From: Inia geoffrensis
Taxonomy: Eukaryota > Chordata > Mammalia > Artiodactyla > Iniidae
Assembly: GCA_036417435.1 (NCBI GenBank)
Contig: CM070899.1
Location: forward strand, 171,335,494 to 171,399,493
Reading direction: 5' to 3'
DNA: 64,000 nucleotides
Notes under the pieces: generated by a model
Database searches by the model: none
Seen by the model: only the letters and a program-made list of their open reading frames with translations
What the model was told of the DNA's origin: nothing
In this document: piece by piece, positions 50,617 to 62,908 of the stretch
Layout: each line of letters starts with the position of its first letter
Numbering within the stretch: the stretch's first letter is position 1
Translations under genes and position numbers: made by a program

Positions 50617-50798
50617 AGAGCATCCTGATGTAATTTCCATTTTCAAAGTGATGCCTGAAAGTGTAGTGAATCTACTCTTGATTATTTGAGAGATGAATCT
50701 TTCTAGGGGCACTAATCAGCATGGGTTCTTCCTGTCAGTTCCAAGTTTCTTTAATTTGAATTCTGATGAAGTTTTTAGCCAACTATAAGACTAGTGTT

Positions 50799-50934
50799 GG
50801 GAGTTCCCTGGCGGTCCAGTGGTTAGGACTCGGCACTGTCACTGCTGGGGCTCGGGTTCAATCCCTGGTCAGGGAACTGAGATCCTGTAAGCCGTGTGGT
50901 GCAGCGACACCCCCCCCCCCCACACACACACACA
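50799..50934 (+). mobile_element. Short older CHR/ART-type SINE with (C)n(CA)n tail
   Basis: Sense copy: head 'gggagttccctggcggtcca', B-box region 'gggttcaatccctggtcagg', and a tail changed to C-rich then CA repeat (50910-50934). Duplication aagac[t/g]agtgtt at 50787-50798 and 50935-50946. Confidence 0.92.
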
Positions 50935-51498
50935 AAGACGAGTGTTTCCGTGGGCACGATGACTGTGAGTGTGATGAGGTCGTCCTGGGCAGATGTCAGA
51001 AGCACTGATGGACATTCTGCTTGGCTGTCAGTAGATGCCAGAATACAGAGCTGCCAGCATGCAGGTATTGGTAGGAATCCCTCAAAGGAATCCAGGGTGT
51101 TTTTATAATGGCTTGCAGCCAATGGTTTAGGGCTTTGTTGTTGTTCTATTAGTGAAGAAGAACTGGCATATCAGTTAGTGAGCTTAGCATTTATGTGTGC
51201 CCCTGGTGAAACTGAGTGGCCAGGGCACTGTCTCTAGTGGACGCCATGGGGGCATTTGGTCATGGCCGGAGCTGCCGGGGTCTTTAAGGGTCTGTGCGAA
51301 CTGGCTGTCCCTAGTGGCATTGGCCCCAGCTCCTAAAGCCTCACCAAGCCTTGCGACTTGATGAGCCGCATTTCACCTTCCAAGGCTGGTGTCGGTGGCG
51401 GTCTGTGCAGCTGGGTCATTATCAGGGACGTGGGGACACAGAATACTGAAGCTTTGCATACATCTGTATTGTCTCGTAGTTTAGAATTTACCATTTCT

Positions 51499-51500
<2 letters not shown>

Positions 51501-51530
<30 letters not shown>
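51501..51530. repeat. (TA)15 microsatellite
   Basis: Uninterrupted TA run. Confidence 0.97.
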
Positions 51531-51533
<3 letters not shown>

Positions 51534-51689
51534 TAATCTGATGGAGGCATTTTTATCTTTATTTTTTTAACATCTTTATTGGAGGCTTGTATGTGTTTAA
51601 TAATGCTTCTGTTAGTTGAGCATGCGTTTAAATGATAAATAAATAAAAAATGATAGTGCAGCATGCTGAAGAAGGTTTTTGCTCTTAGT

Positions 51690-52120
51690 GCTGTGTTATC
51701 AGGAAAGTCAAGCTCCCAGGCGTGTCTCTGGCCTGTCTCTCTGTGTCCTCTCTTGGGCAGCCCTGGAGTCCGTTCTGCTCACAGCAGGAGTGATTGTTGA
51801 GAAACCCACATCTCTTCCTTCTACCCCAGTGCTTCAAAACTTTCCGTAGCTTCCCAATATTTTTTAAGACAGTTAATATTGGTAAGTTTTGGTAAGGTTG
51901 GCACGAACTCTTTTGCTTCTGTCTTTTCTACCCTGTAGACAAGGGTACATCCTTGGGTGGGTCTCAGGCTCCAAGCACCCTGGTTCCCTCCGAGTGTGGT
52001 GATGCTGCTTCTCTGTCCTCATTGCCCACCTGCCTCACCCCAACTTATCCCCCAGGGCACTGCTCAAGTGACAGTCTCTCTGGTGGGTCTTTCCTGACGA
52101 CACAGACTTGCTGTGTGGTC
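51690..52120 (-). mobile_element. Probable LINE-2 fragment
   Basis: The pattern 'cactgctcaagtgacagtct' with 'gggtctttcctgacgac', preceded by Pro/Cys-rich 'cctcattgcccacctgcctc', resembles the antisense C-terminal part of L2. Highly decayed. Confidence 0.4.
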
Positions 52121-53113
52121 CTGAAGTGGCTTGTGTTTTTGGTGACGCCAGGGGAATAGGGGATTTGTCTCCACATCCACTGGTGTGCTGGTAAACCGTT
52201 AGACAGCTGAATCTCTGAACCCAAAAAAAGACCTGGCTTGTAGCGTTTGCCCGTCTCCATGGTTTCTCTCACTGTGGCCAATTTCACGTTCCCAGTATCA
52301 CGTCACTGAACACAGAATTGGAGAGAAATGCGCCATTATAGTGTTTCCACCATGTGGATGCAATTGATGCGTCACGAGTATATGTAACAACACATAGTAA
52401 AGGAGTTGGGAAGCGCTGTGTTTTCAGTATTATCTTTGTTTTTAATATAATCTATTATACGTTTATATAATTTAAATTTTAATAATGGTTCTGTTTAACA
52501 ACCAACTCTCAAAAATCTCTGAAAACTTCAGCTTTTCTCCTCAGATGTTTGAGCCAGCTCTGGAGCTCAGCTGTGTGAAGCACAAACAAGTCACATATTT
52601 TGAATTGATTAAAAACAGTGGAATAAGGCAAGTTTGGTAGGTATTTACTGCAGGCAATTCCAGTTGTGAGGGGCCTGGAGCAATCTGGGGACGAGTCAGT
52701 GGAGGAGGAAGAGAGAATGTTACAGGTAAATCAATCTATAGATTAGCAACATTTAGACACTGGCTGGATTGGGGAAAGGAGGGAAAGAGAATGTTCATAT
52801 TTGACCATGTTTGTACTAAAAAATGTGTATAGCCTCCCTCCCCCGTAGCGGGAGGATATGATCTTTCATATCATACCTATGCCTGTAGTTGTGTGAAATG
52901 GTAAAGATGAACCTGAGCTATGACCATCTATCTTTGCAAACCCTTTGTGATGATTACCCTTTCCGGGATGTGCAGTAGCATAGCTGGCAATGCACACCTA
53001 GTGGTACACAGCAGCCCACTCAAGTTTTAGCCTGATGAGAAGTAAAGGTAGGGTTCTTTTCCTGCTTGCTCTTTTCTAGTGACTTAGCTGTCATAGAAAC
53101 ATAGTTGATTTTT

Positions 53114-53337
53114 TTTTTCTTTTTCTTTTCTTTTTTTTTTTTTTGCGGTACGCGGGCCTCTCACTGTTGTGGCCTCTCCCGTCGCAGAGCACAGGCTCCG
53201 GACGCGCAGGCTCAGCGGCCACGGCTCACGGGCCCAGCCGCTCCGCGGCATGTGGGATCTTCCCGGACCGGGGCACAAACCCGCGTCTCCTGCATCGGCA
53301 GGCGGACTCTCAACCACTGCGCCACCAGGGAAGCCCC
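53114..53337 (-). mobile_element. CHR SINE, young-looking
   Basis: Antisense copy with a T/C-rich tail, 'gcggtacgcgggcctctcac' and head 'gccaccagggaagcccc'. Perfect 16-bp duplication aacatagttgattttt at 53098-53113 and 53338-53353. Confidence 0.95.
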
Positions 53338-54768
53338 AACATAGTTGATTTTTATTTTTGATATTTTAATTCAGTTAATGTGTTTTGACATGGAGCCAGC
53401 TCTCTGATAGCCAGTTTATTCTTAATGAATCTTATGATTAATTTGTAAAGATACTGCATACTATTTCTTTTCAATAGGAGTTTCCCTTTTCTCTTTTTAG
53501 AAATGCAAGCACAAAAAGATTGTGGTTTGTCACATCATTGTTTAATCCCTTGTAAAGATCCTACACTTAGGTCATTATCATCTTTACCCATAATTTTCTT
53601 TATAGCATATGAGATTTTTTGAAATTTGAGGTTTCAAAGGTTTGATGTTACTTTTTTTTTCTTCATAAAGGAAGACCAGTGTTCAGTCCCAGGCCTCTTG
53701 TGAAATGTGTGATGTATAATCTGAATACTGTTGCTTGGAATAAATAAATGCCAATTAACTAATTTCTTCAACATATACTTTTGAGCGTATTAAGTTCTAG
53801 ACATGTTAGAATGAATCGGTTGTATATATCCTGTTAATTTTGATACTTTAAAGCTTACCATCCTTTATATAAATACATTGTTGATACTGTATAGACCCAA
53901 TAACGTTAGATATGTGCTCTGATTATCTAGTAGACATGGATTTATGTTGGTCTCTAAAATAACAATAAAAACAATAATTAGAAAATAAAAATAGAGAATT
54001 GTGGAAAGGGAAAATGTAAGTTGAAAACTAAGACAAAGGAAAAGAAACTTTTATCTCTGTGTAATGTATGTCTGTACCATCTATCACCACACAGTATACA
54101 TTTAAGTCCACAAAACTTTGGGCTTGCTCCCTGGCAGCTCATGTGAAAAGGGAAGCAAGATCAATCTCTTAACATTTCCTTCCTTTTCAAACTTCCTGAC
54201 CAAATACAGGCTTTGTCAGCCTCCTCACAGACGTGCACGTAATTTCAGTCCGTCTACCTATGAGGTTCTTTTAGCATTTACTCTTTTCATTTTTCTTTTA
54301 ATGGCCATATCGTTTAAATTTTCTTTCAATTGATCTTACACATATCGCGTATGAAGGAGCTTATTTCTACGGAGGTATATTGATACCCAGTGTTCTGAAG
54401 AGTGAACGGGAAAAGAATCTAGAGAGCAAGATGAAAAGCCAAAAGAAAAGCCAATGTAAGCGAATGGAGGCAATTCCGGAGGAGCATGATGGCATTAAAT
54501 GGGATCTAATGAAGTTCAGGGTCTCTGGGGAATGGATTATAATGTATTAATCTGGCTTTGTTGGATAGACAAGATAGAAAAAGAAAAAAACAGTGAACGT
54601 ATTATTGTTTGGAAGCCCCATTTTGCTATTCATTCCCTTAATTTACCAATCACTGAAAGGTGAATTATCAGAAAAACACTTCAGGGACATTTGTCTGCAG
54701 CTACTAAATTGGTAGTTTTGCCTGAATTACTTGATCAATTCAACCCGAGTTCCAATTGACTAGACGTT

Positions 54769-54903
54769 TGGCTGGAAAGACTCTTTTGGTGAAAATATAG
54801 ACTATTTCACAAGCTTGTAGTGGCACATTGTGTGAAAATATAAATTATGAGCATCTGGCGCATTTCTATTAATCCAAGTAAATGTTCCTGACTTAGATAT
54901 GAG
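54769..54903 (+). repeat. Unassigned dispersed element, copy A
   Basis: A ~135-bp segment that aligns with 57006-57123. Shared blocks include ctatttcacaag, ttgtagtg, ttaatcca, taaatgttcc and tagatatga, in the same order and orientation. Copy A has an extra ~18 bp in the middle ('gagcatctggcgcatttc'). I do not recognise it as a standard mammalian repeat. Confidence 0.8.
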
Positions 54904-55238
54904 AGCAAATGCCATCATGGTTACAAAAGCTGATGTAAAATGTAGACATTTTAACACCCGTGAAGTGGGACATTTATCATATTATTTTCTAAAGGTTAAC
55001 TGTCAACGTTTAGATCCTATAAAGAAAAAGTTTTAAAATGGCTTAGAATATAGTATTTGTTTTGTTCCAATGTTTTTAGACAAAAGAGCCCTTCTATACT
55101 TTATTTCTCAAAATCAAAAGCTGTTAGAGCCAGAAAGGTTTTTGAGTTTGAATCCAAGCCCTTCTTGTTATAGATGAGGAAACAGAAGTCTGGTGAGATT
55201 ATGGACAACCCAGTGCTATTTTAATCTGTGTTGTGAAG

Positions 55239-55250
55239 TGTGTGGTTTAC

Positions 55251-55286
<36 letters not shown>

Positions 55287-55294
55287 TTTACTTT
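55239..55294. repeat. (TG)n microsatellite with duplicated flank
   Basis: About 16 TG units (55252-55284), bordered on both sides by gtgtggtttactt. Confidence 0.95.
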
Positions 55295-56514
55295 TGAAGT
55301 AAGACCGAGGCATGTATGGGCATGTCTTTGTAACAGAGGATGCCCAGACGCACCCTGTATCCTGTGCTACCCCGTCATCCCGGTGACTCTCTTTTGTACG
55401 TTGTATCAGCAGATAGTCACGTTTGTGGAGAAAAGTAAGGAGGCATATTAAAAATCTATACTAATGTAGATAAATTTTGTAAAATCAAACAAGATTGATT
55501 ACCATCCCTACTTAATTCAGAGCAAAGGAAAGAAAACTAATTTTTCTATTTTTCCACACCTCGTTTCCCATAATGAAAATGGCATTCTGCTTTGAATCAT
55601 TTTCAGTGAAATGATTTTCAATATTGTTGTCTTTGTGGCATTTTGACAATTAAAATGTATTTCTCAAGCCCACTGGAAATGCTTCAATGCTTTTCCTTCT
55701 TTTCATTTTTTCCACTGGTCGTATCTGTGCTTGTTGCCTAGGAAACTACTATTGGGTTGAATTCTCTTTGCTTGCTTGTCAGCCTGTCAGAGTTACGGGT
55801 AAAGTTCGTGGCTTTATAGTTGTAAAAGTGCTTCTTAAATATTAGAAATGTTTTACCTATATTAAAGTGCTTTATCTCCTCAATTAAAAAGCAGCCAAAC
55901 AGTTGTTTGGTTTTCTTAAAATAATATTCCCCCCCTCTCCCCGATTATTATTGGAAGTTTCTATGTTGTGTACAGATTTGCAGTAGGATTTGAACTGTCA
56001 CAGTGGGTTCATTCCAAATATAGCACTTTAATAAAAAATTTCTTCTGTAAATATTTGTTTTGTTTCTTTGGGGAGTCATGGACATGTATTATGATTCCCA
56101 AAATGTGCAAATTCACACACGAAAATATTACATAAAAAAGTCCAATGAAATCTTAGAAAATGTAGGTTATTTGCCCTATATCAAATAGGTTGGAAAATTG
56201 TTCTCTCTATATAACGTTTTCGAATTAAAGTTAAAAAGAAGCAGGACTGCCTTACGTCTTATCCTTTCTTAGTGATTAAAAGTTAATAAAACTGAGAATT
56301 AATGATTAATTATATTTTTGCTAAGCTAAATTCAGTGTCTGACAAAATTGTTTATATATAAAAAAATTTCAGTGATGTGTATTTTGCACACTGTGGTAGC
56401 CACTAACCCCATGCAGCTGTTGAGTCCTTGAAATGAGGCAGGGGAGACCCAGGAACGGGATTTAAGTGGCCGGGGCGGCTAGTGGCTACTTACTGGGCAG
56501 CACAGATAGGGGCC

Positions 56515-56640
56515 TTGCTACTCCAAGGCACCACCTGGGGACTTGTTAGAGATGCGGCCTCTCAGGCCCCACCCTGGACCTACTGAATCAGAATCTGTAT
56601 TTTTAACAAGATCTCTTAGGATGGTGTGCAGTGCTCTCCA
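56515..56640 (+). mobile_element. MER20-like hAT relic (partial)
   Basis: 'Caccacctggggacttgtta', 'ggccccaccctggacctact' and 'gaatcagaatctgtattttt' are MER20-like. The first part of the element is missing. Confidence 0.65.
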
Positions 56641-56644
56641 GCCT

Positions 56645-56815
56645 GGAGCAGTGATTCCCCACCTTGGTTGCAATTAAAATTGCCTGGAGAGCTTGTAAAA
56701 ATAACACCCGACCCTCATCCTAGACCCAAATTTCAGGATTTCTGGGTGGGGAGCCCAGGAATCAGCATTTTCCAGGATAGTCCCAGATCATTCTAATGAC
56801 TGGTGAAGATGTGGA
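56645..56815 (+). mobile_element. MER5-like hAT relic
   Basis: 'Agtgattccccaccttggtt', 'gcaattaaaattgcctggag' and 'tttctgggtggggagcccag' resemble MER5-type non-autonomous hAT elements. It directly abuts the MER20-like relic. Confidence 0.6.
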
Positions 56816-57005
56816 GCCACAGATGCAACTCACAGAATGTACAAACAAGTGCAAGGTGGAGACGGGAAAACCTTAGTACTGACCTGGATTTCCGACCTTT
56901 TACTAACGTCAGATAAAGGAGGGCTGCAGGCGAGAGAAAGAGAGTTAGCTCTTCTTGAGTGCTTAGTGTATTCCAGGCATTATTATCCTAAATTGAGTAT
57001 GTACT

Positions 57006-57123
57006 TGACTGAAAAGACACTTTGGGTGGATATATAGCCTATTTCACAAGATTGTAGTGACATACTGTGAACATACAGATTGAACCTGTTAATCCAGATA
57101 AATGTTCCCTACGTAGATATGAA
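57006..57123 (+). repeat. Unassigned dispersed element, copy B
   Basis: Second copy of the element at 54769-54903, 2.2 kb downstream in the same orientation. Similarity fades on both sides, just before the (AC)n run at 57145. It may be an old tandem/segmental duplication or a little-known interspersed repeat. Confidence 0.8.
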
Positions 57124-57138
57124 GTATGAAGTGTTTAG

Positions 57139-57144
<6 letters not shown>

Positions 57145-57169
<25 letters not shown>
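57145..57169. repeat. (AC)12 microsatellite
   Basis: Uninterrupted CA/AC run just after copy B of the unassigned element. Confidence 0.95.
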
Positions 57170-57171
<2 letters not shown>

Positions 57172-57619
57172 CTCCATGAGGTCCCCCTTTCACTGTGCCC
57201 CTCCTCATTCCTCCCCACAAATCCCTTAAGAATAAAATGAATTGTGATGAAGTTAAAAGCATCATTTGTTTGCCAGTCCTAGCTAAAGGGAACCTGTCTC
57301 ATTCAGAAGTTCTTTCATGACCTTTCTTTTCACCTGTGGAAGGGATCACAAAGATCCAAACACCAGGTGAGCCATTGGCTCAGTGACAGTGATGTTTCTG
57401 CAGCTCTGAGGTTCGGCGTCAGTGAGTGAGTGCAGCTCACATGCATTTGCTGCTGTCCTGCCTCGGGTGAGACCATGATGGTAGAGGTTGGTGAGGAAGG
57501 TGTGAATAACTCAGAGCCTGATCCTTCCGTTCTTGGTGTTGCAGGATTCCATGCTTCCTGGAGAGGGGCATGCTCTCTGTGGCCTGACCATCAAGGCTTG
57601 GATTTGTCTCCACCGCTTA

Positions 57620-57795
57620 CTGATAGGTTAACTTTAGCCAAGATATCTTAACCCTGTAACACCAGTTTCCCTACCTATAAGATGGGAGTAATAATGTAAC
57701 CTGTTTTGTAGCCTTGTTCTGAGGAGATGATCAATTAATGCAATAAGGTTCTTAGCACATGCATGACCCATGGTAAATGAACAACGAATGTTAGT
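57620..57795 (+). mobile_element. MIR SINE relic
   Basis: 'Aagatatcttaaccctgtaa', 'agtttccctacctataagat', 'gggagtaataat' and 'cttagcacatgcatg' follow the MIR core and 3' region. Confidence 0.65.
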
Positions 57796-57879
57796 GATTA
57801 CAGACTTAATTGGCTTGTTATAAATGATCAGGACGTATTTGCTTTACATGGCTCTTTCCTCAAGGAGAAGGAGGAATGG

Positions 57880-58120
57880 ATTAGATTAGCTATGAGAGAC
57901 CTCTGCACTTTGAAGGTAACACAAACAGACATGCGGCCATATGTTTTGGAACCATCCAGCCTTATTGCCGCCTTGCAGCAGCCAGGGCCAAATGGCTTTA
58001 TGAATAGCCAGGGTGTACAAGGAATTAATTTGAAACTGGACAGGACAGGAAAGTGGATAATGAGCTATTCAAATGCTTTTGCAGTGCCGCCGTCAGACTC
58101 CCCCGGGATAAACTAGCATT
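57880..58120 (+). promoter_or_regulatory. Candidate conserved non-coding block (unproven)
   Basis: Repeat-free, with retained CpGs near its ends and homeodomain-like aattaatt. The 74-codon open frame 57892-58116 has no recognised domain and no splice context, so I do not call it a gene. Confidence 0.22.
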
Positions 58121-58311
58121 TCTCCACTTTCTGCAGCCCTGATGTCTTCCTCGGCTTCATTTTACTTTACAGTACTGATCACCTCGTGACATCATCTGCA
58201 CTTACCTGTTTATCCATTGTTCTCATCCTCTCAGTGAGGGAAATGTACAAGGGATCTCTCTGGTGATCTACGTCACCAGAATGTACAGTCCTCGAGGGAT
58301 CACTTAATGGC

Positions 58312-58378
58312 AGCAACTAGAAGAGTGCCTAGCACACAGTAGGTGCTCAGTAGATATTTGTACTGAGTGAATGACTTC
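58312..58378 (+). mobile_element. L2/MIR-type 3'-end relic
   Basis: 'Agagtgcctagcacacagta', 'ggtgctcagtagatatttgt' and 'gagtgaatgac' are the same motif in sense orientation. Confidence 0.65.
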
Positions 58379-60916
58379 TGATAAATTCTTGTATAGCTTT
58401 TAGTACCATGAAGATTCAAGTTCAAGATGAAGAGTCTATATATGAGCAAAATGAAGTGTAGAGACTCTAGTGGAAGTTTAACACCTGGAGAGCTAAGAAA
58501 GGCCTTGCCATTGTGAAGTAGTTGATGATGTTTAATGTGCTAGTGAACTAATTATAAAGTCTAGTACAGTAGAGGACCTTCAGATGTACATCCTTATGTA
58601 ACAGAAAATTGGCTCGTGAAATTAGGGAAAAGCTGGTCCCTAGTTAGGAGAAAAATATTACACTTTCGTATACTATTATGAAATAAAGGAACGGGAGAAT
58701 AATGCTAATCAAAAGTTAACTTGACAGTTACTGAGGTACTTGAATCCTTAATAAAATAATAGAAGACAGATGTCAAAGGAGAAAGGGCATTGAGCATTTA
58801 GAGAATATCTCCAATGTAATCAATAGTCAACAACTTTGAAAGACAGATGACTTGTCAGATGAAGTTGATAATTTCAAAACTTAATTTACATGATTGTTGA
58901 ACTAAATTGGTACAGTGAAAGTGATATAAAGGATTTGATATGGATAAACATAAAATTTTATGTGAAGAATTAATTTAGATTTGCTTGTACTCATATATTC
59001 TCTTCGGAGAGCACACTGCGTGAAGAACAATAGTGCAAAGTTAATAATAAAAAATTAGTAGAATGTTGTTGAGATTCTTGGCCAGAGAGTTTATCACCAA
59101 TATGTCAATTAACAATTCTTTGAGCTTCTCCCAGGAGACCCCCCCCTCTTTTTTTTTGGTCTCCTCTGGCCATCTAATATCTGTAATTGTTTTTTCTTTG
59201 CTAAAAAGATTGCCCTTATAATACTTGAGACAATCAATGTGAAAAGGATGGAGATGGATGGATAGTCACATTCGTTCATCTCTTTTATTTATACAACAAC
59301 ATTTTAGCAAACATTTGCTGGGGTGGAACCTCTAAGATTAATGAGGGAGACAGACGGGAGAGTACTGGTTCTAATCAGTGAAATTAACATAAGGAGTGGT
59401 GTCACTTATGCTTTCGGAACCATGGGGACTCCTTAGAGAAGGTGGTACCCTCCAGGCTGACCTTAGAGTGGTGACGATGGGGTGGAATGGGGAGGAAAGG
59501 ACGAGGTCTGGAGGAGTATGTGGCCTCTGGTCACTTCAGAGCGTTCCAGCTGGATCTGAGTGTAGGGTGGAGAGGTGCTACTCAGATCATGGGGGTAGGT
59601 GCCAGGGCTTAATCTGATGTCCTGTGACCCGACTGTACCAACCGTTCTGAGTCATGACATCTGACGTGTGGTTTAGCAAAGGTGTTATGGGTGTTCTGTA
59701 AGGGATGCATCCAGATGGCCAGGCTGGAGGGAAGGCACACACGAGGTGATGGGAGTGCGCCAGAAGTCTTTAGCACGGCTCCAGAAAGTTTCAGCATAGT
59801 GCAGTCCTGCTACATGGAATCCTGAAGTGTGGTGGTGGACGCTAGAAAGGCTGAATTTCATCTTCCGTGACCTGAGATCTATGGAATCGTCTTAACAAGA
59901 TCCCCTGGCGCGTTGCGTACACGTGAAAGTGTGAGAATTTCTGACTTACAAGACCCTGCTTGGCTCATCCAGGGCTCCCTCCCTGGCATTCACTTTCTAC
60001 GTCACTTCTTTAACTCTACACTTTAGCCACACGGAATTGCTTGCAGTCCTTTTAATTCTGTAGAACTTAAGTGTCTGGCCTCTGCCCCTGCAGTTTCCTC
60101 TGGCTGCATGTTTTCTTCCTTTCTGTCCATCCCACTGGCCAAACACCACCATCACCACAACCAAACAAAACCCAAAATGCACAAACCCAAACCTTCAGCA
60201 TTGATGTCTTATTCATTCACTTCTTCGATGGTTCAGCACTTGTTCAGGGTGACCCCCGGGGAGTGTGACGGTGACAAGTGCAGTGTTATTTTCTAGGGGC
60301 CGTGTGCTCAGGGGAGGCGGATCCCCAAACCCAGGATGACGGCCCGGCAGATACGCTGGTGGGATCAGGCCATAAGAGGAGCCCCTTGTAGAAGTGGTCA
60401 GGGCTTCCTAAGAGAGGAGACACCAAGAGTGTGAAAGGACAGCAGGGAGAATTTAGCCGTCCCTTCTGTCGTGAAGTCTTCGAGGATGCTCTCGGAAAGG
60501 TCCCCCCTTAGGTGTCCTGGTGGCTCTTGGTGTTCCTCCTGAAGCACCATGATCGCACTGCACGGGGCTGGGTGATTCGTCTGCCTTTTCCACCGTGCTG
60601 CAGCCTCCACGAAGGCAGAGGCCACGTCTGTGCCACCCCCTGAGCTCCCCAGAGACTGGTGCTCAAAAGTACCCGCTGATAAAGAGAGGGAGCTTTCTGG
60701 TTGTGTATCGGTGGGCCGGTGGGGAGGAAGCCACATAATAGTGGGTTAAAGGAAAAGGGAGGGATGAAGCAGTCAGCTCCTCTTTCTCCGAGATCGCTTG
60801 TCAAGGAAAGAAGCCAGAGAGCAGTATCTGGGGAGGAACCCGGAGGAAGTGGGGGTGGTTCTATTTTACAGGTTTCTGAGTCGATTATTCATTTGACAAA
60901 TATTTATGGGAGAAGG

Positions 60917-61461
60917 TACAGTTGGACCTCACTCTTTGTGGAGGTTCCCACAAATACTGTTGAATCCAGTCGCACGTGTCCCCAGTTGATGGTGAGCAAG
61001 GACCTTCTGCCTCTTTTTCGGTGCTCATACTGTAAACAGGGTCCCTTTCATGGTCTATTCGGTGCCATGTTTTTCACGTTTTTGTGCTTTTGGTTGGTGA
61101 TTTTCCTGTTCAAAATGACCCCCGAACATAAAATGCTGTTTTTTGCTCCTGAGTACAATAAGTCTGTGGTGTGCCTTATGGAGAAAATACACATGTTAGC
61201 TCATCTTCAGTCGGGCATGAGAGTTAGTTCTGTTGGCTGTGAGTTTCACGTTCACGAATCAATATCTATGAAATGAGGTGTCTCTAAACAGAAACGCATG
61301 TAAAACACAGCCATTCATGGATGGGTTGATGAAATTACTGGGAGCAGAGGCTCCGACCTCACCTGTGGCCCCTCCTGGACCAGTGCTTCAGCAATTTCCG
61401 AATTGTGGGAAGGTTAGCAGTGGTCTCACAGCACAGCTGCCGCGCACAACAGGAATAAGGT
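60917..61461 (+). mobile_element. Tigger-type (TcMar) DNA transposon relic
   Basis: The middle (about 61040-61320) matches the start of a Tigger/pogo-like transposase region: KMTPEHKMLF..., then VVCLMEKIHMLAHLQSGMRVSSVGCEFHVHES, a decayed helix-turn-helix DNA-binding segment. A stop after ISMK is followed by sequence still alignable to the usual downstream part. The ends are degraded. This explains the open frame at 60701-61276, which is not a host gene. Confidence 0.7.
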
Positions 61462-62584
61462 ACTTTCTGTCCAGGGGCCGCTCTGGGTCCCGGGATCAGG
61501 CAGTGAGGAAGACAGAGCCGGCCTTGAGGCGCGCGGTCCTCGCCCTCCAGCTGGGGCGACTGTCCCTGGAAATAGAGGGCACGTGCAGGGCTCAGCACAC
61601 ATCTGGGAGGGGAAGCATCACCACTCGCAGTAACACAGAAGTCCCCCCGCCTTTTCCTGGTCTTTCTCCGAGTATTTTGTTCATTTTGTCAGCAGAGCCT
61701 GGGAGTCGCTCCTACCTGCTCCCCGCTGCCCCGTGCGTGCCCCTGCTTGCGTCTGTTTCTTCCCCGCTCTCTCTCTTGTGTTCTCAACTTCAGTGCCCTC
61801 CTTGCTGTCTTAAGGTATTTTTCTGAAAATACAGAAATTAGCAGCCAAAGTTTCCCACAGTCTTGTCCTAGAGAAAGTCCCCTGTGCCCCCTGTGCACGT
61901 GGCTGTGCCGCTTCCCGCCCTGGGTTGAGTTTCGTTGGCACCCTGGGGTGTCATTCCTCTTCTTACGCTCGCCTCCTCCCTTCCACTCACACCTGGTTTT
62001 ACCTGTCCTTAGCCCTCGCCGGGCAGGTGGGGGTCTGCTCGAGTATTTGAATGGTCACAGTGGGATTCACTTGGAGTGATTTTTCCACAATCCACAACTC
62101 TCAAAGGACCCTTGGCCCTGTATTCAGTATTCTGTAGACTCTCTAGAAGAGCTGTGTCTAGTAGATGTTGGCAAGTGCGTGTTGACTTCACACCTGCCAC
62201 AGCAGAACAGAAAGGGGACCCCAAATCAGTGAAAGGGCCAAGGTAGCCCTTGGAAGCACTGTTTTCTCTGCTCTTGGGGCTGCCTGGGTGTTGCCCATGG
62301 GCCTGGAGGGAGCTCAGGAGCCTGACAGCACCCACCCTGTTCCCAAGTTCTGTCTTAGCAAAGGATTTGGGGACACTGAGTTTTTATGTCCGGATTTAGT
62401 AGCCAGTGCACATTTTTATAAGCCCCTGGTCACTCCCATAATGGCCTCAGGCCAGCCCTCCCCTCCCCCAGGAGGCCGGGAGGCAACCATGCAGCCAGAC
62501 CAGAACCACTCTCTCCTACCCTCAGGGACCACAGGAAAGCAACCCCCGAATGAAATCTTTAACGGTTAGGAAGTTTTTTCGTTG
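61462..62584 (+). other. Intron without recognised feature, GC-richer
   Basis: Long overlapping ORFs reflect higher GC. No domain, splice context or repeat family was recognised. Confidence 0.5.
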
Positions 62585-62600
62585 CTGACTGATGTATCTT

Positions 62601-62892
62601 TTTTTTTTTTTAATGAATAATTATTTAATTTTTGGCTGCGTTGGGTGGGTCTTCGTTGCTGCACACGGTCTTTCTCTAGTTGCGGCTCGTGGGGGCTACT
62701 CTTCGTTGCGGTGCGTGCGCTTCGCATTGCGGTGGCTTCTCTTGTTGCGGAGCACGGGCTCTAGAGCGCAGGCTCAGTAGTTGTGGCGCACCGGCTTAGT
62801 TGCTCCGCGGGCATGGGGGATCTTCCCGGACCAGGGCTTGAACCCGTGTCCCCTGCATTGGCAGGCAGATTCCTAACCACAGGGAAGTCCCA
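62601..62892 (-). mobile_element. Long-form CHR SINE
   Basis: Antisense copy 'tttttggctgcgttgggtgg' to 'taaccacagggaagtccc', with part of the head deleted ('actgcgccacc' missing). Duplication ctgactga[t/g]gtatctt at 62585-62600 and 62893-62908. Confidence 0.92.
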
Positions 62893-62908
62893 CTGACTGA
62901 GGTATCTT

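Larger units (their letters stand above)
53354..60916 (+). other. Repeat-poor intron
   Basis: Longest stretch here without a CHR SINE. It holds the duplicated element (54769, 57006), two hAT relics, MIR/L2 relics and microsatellites. A small hairpin (AGGAGACC/GGTCTCCT arms at 59133-59140 and 59158-59165) encloses a C-run/T-run loop. Confidence 0.55.

Noticed and set aside
59133..59165. Hairpin as a terminator or microRNA precursor
   Set aside because: Arms are only 8 bp around a C-run/T-run loop; too short for a pre-miRNA, and terminator logic does not apply in this genome.
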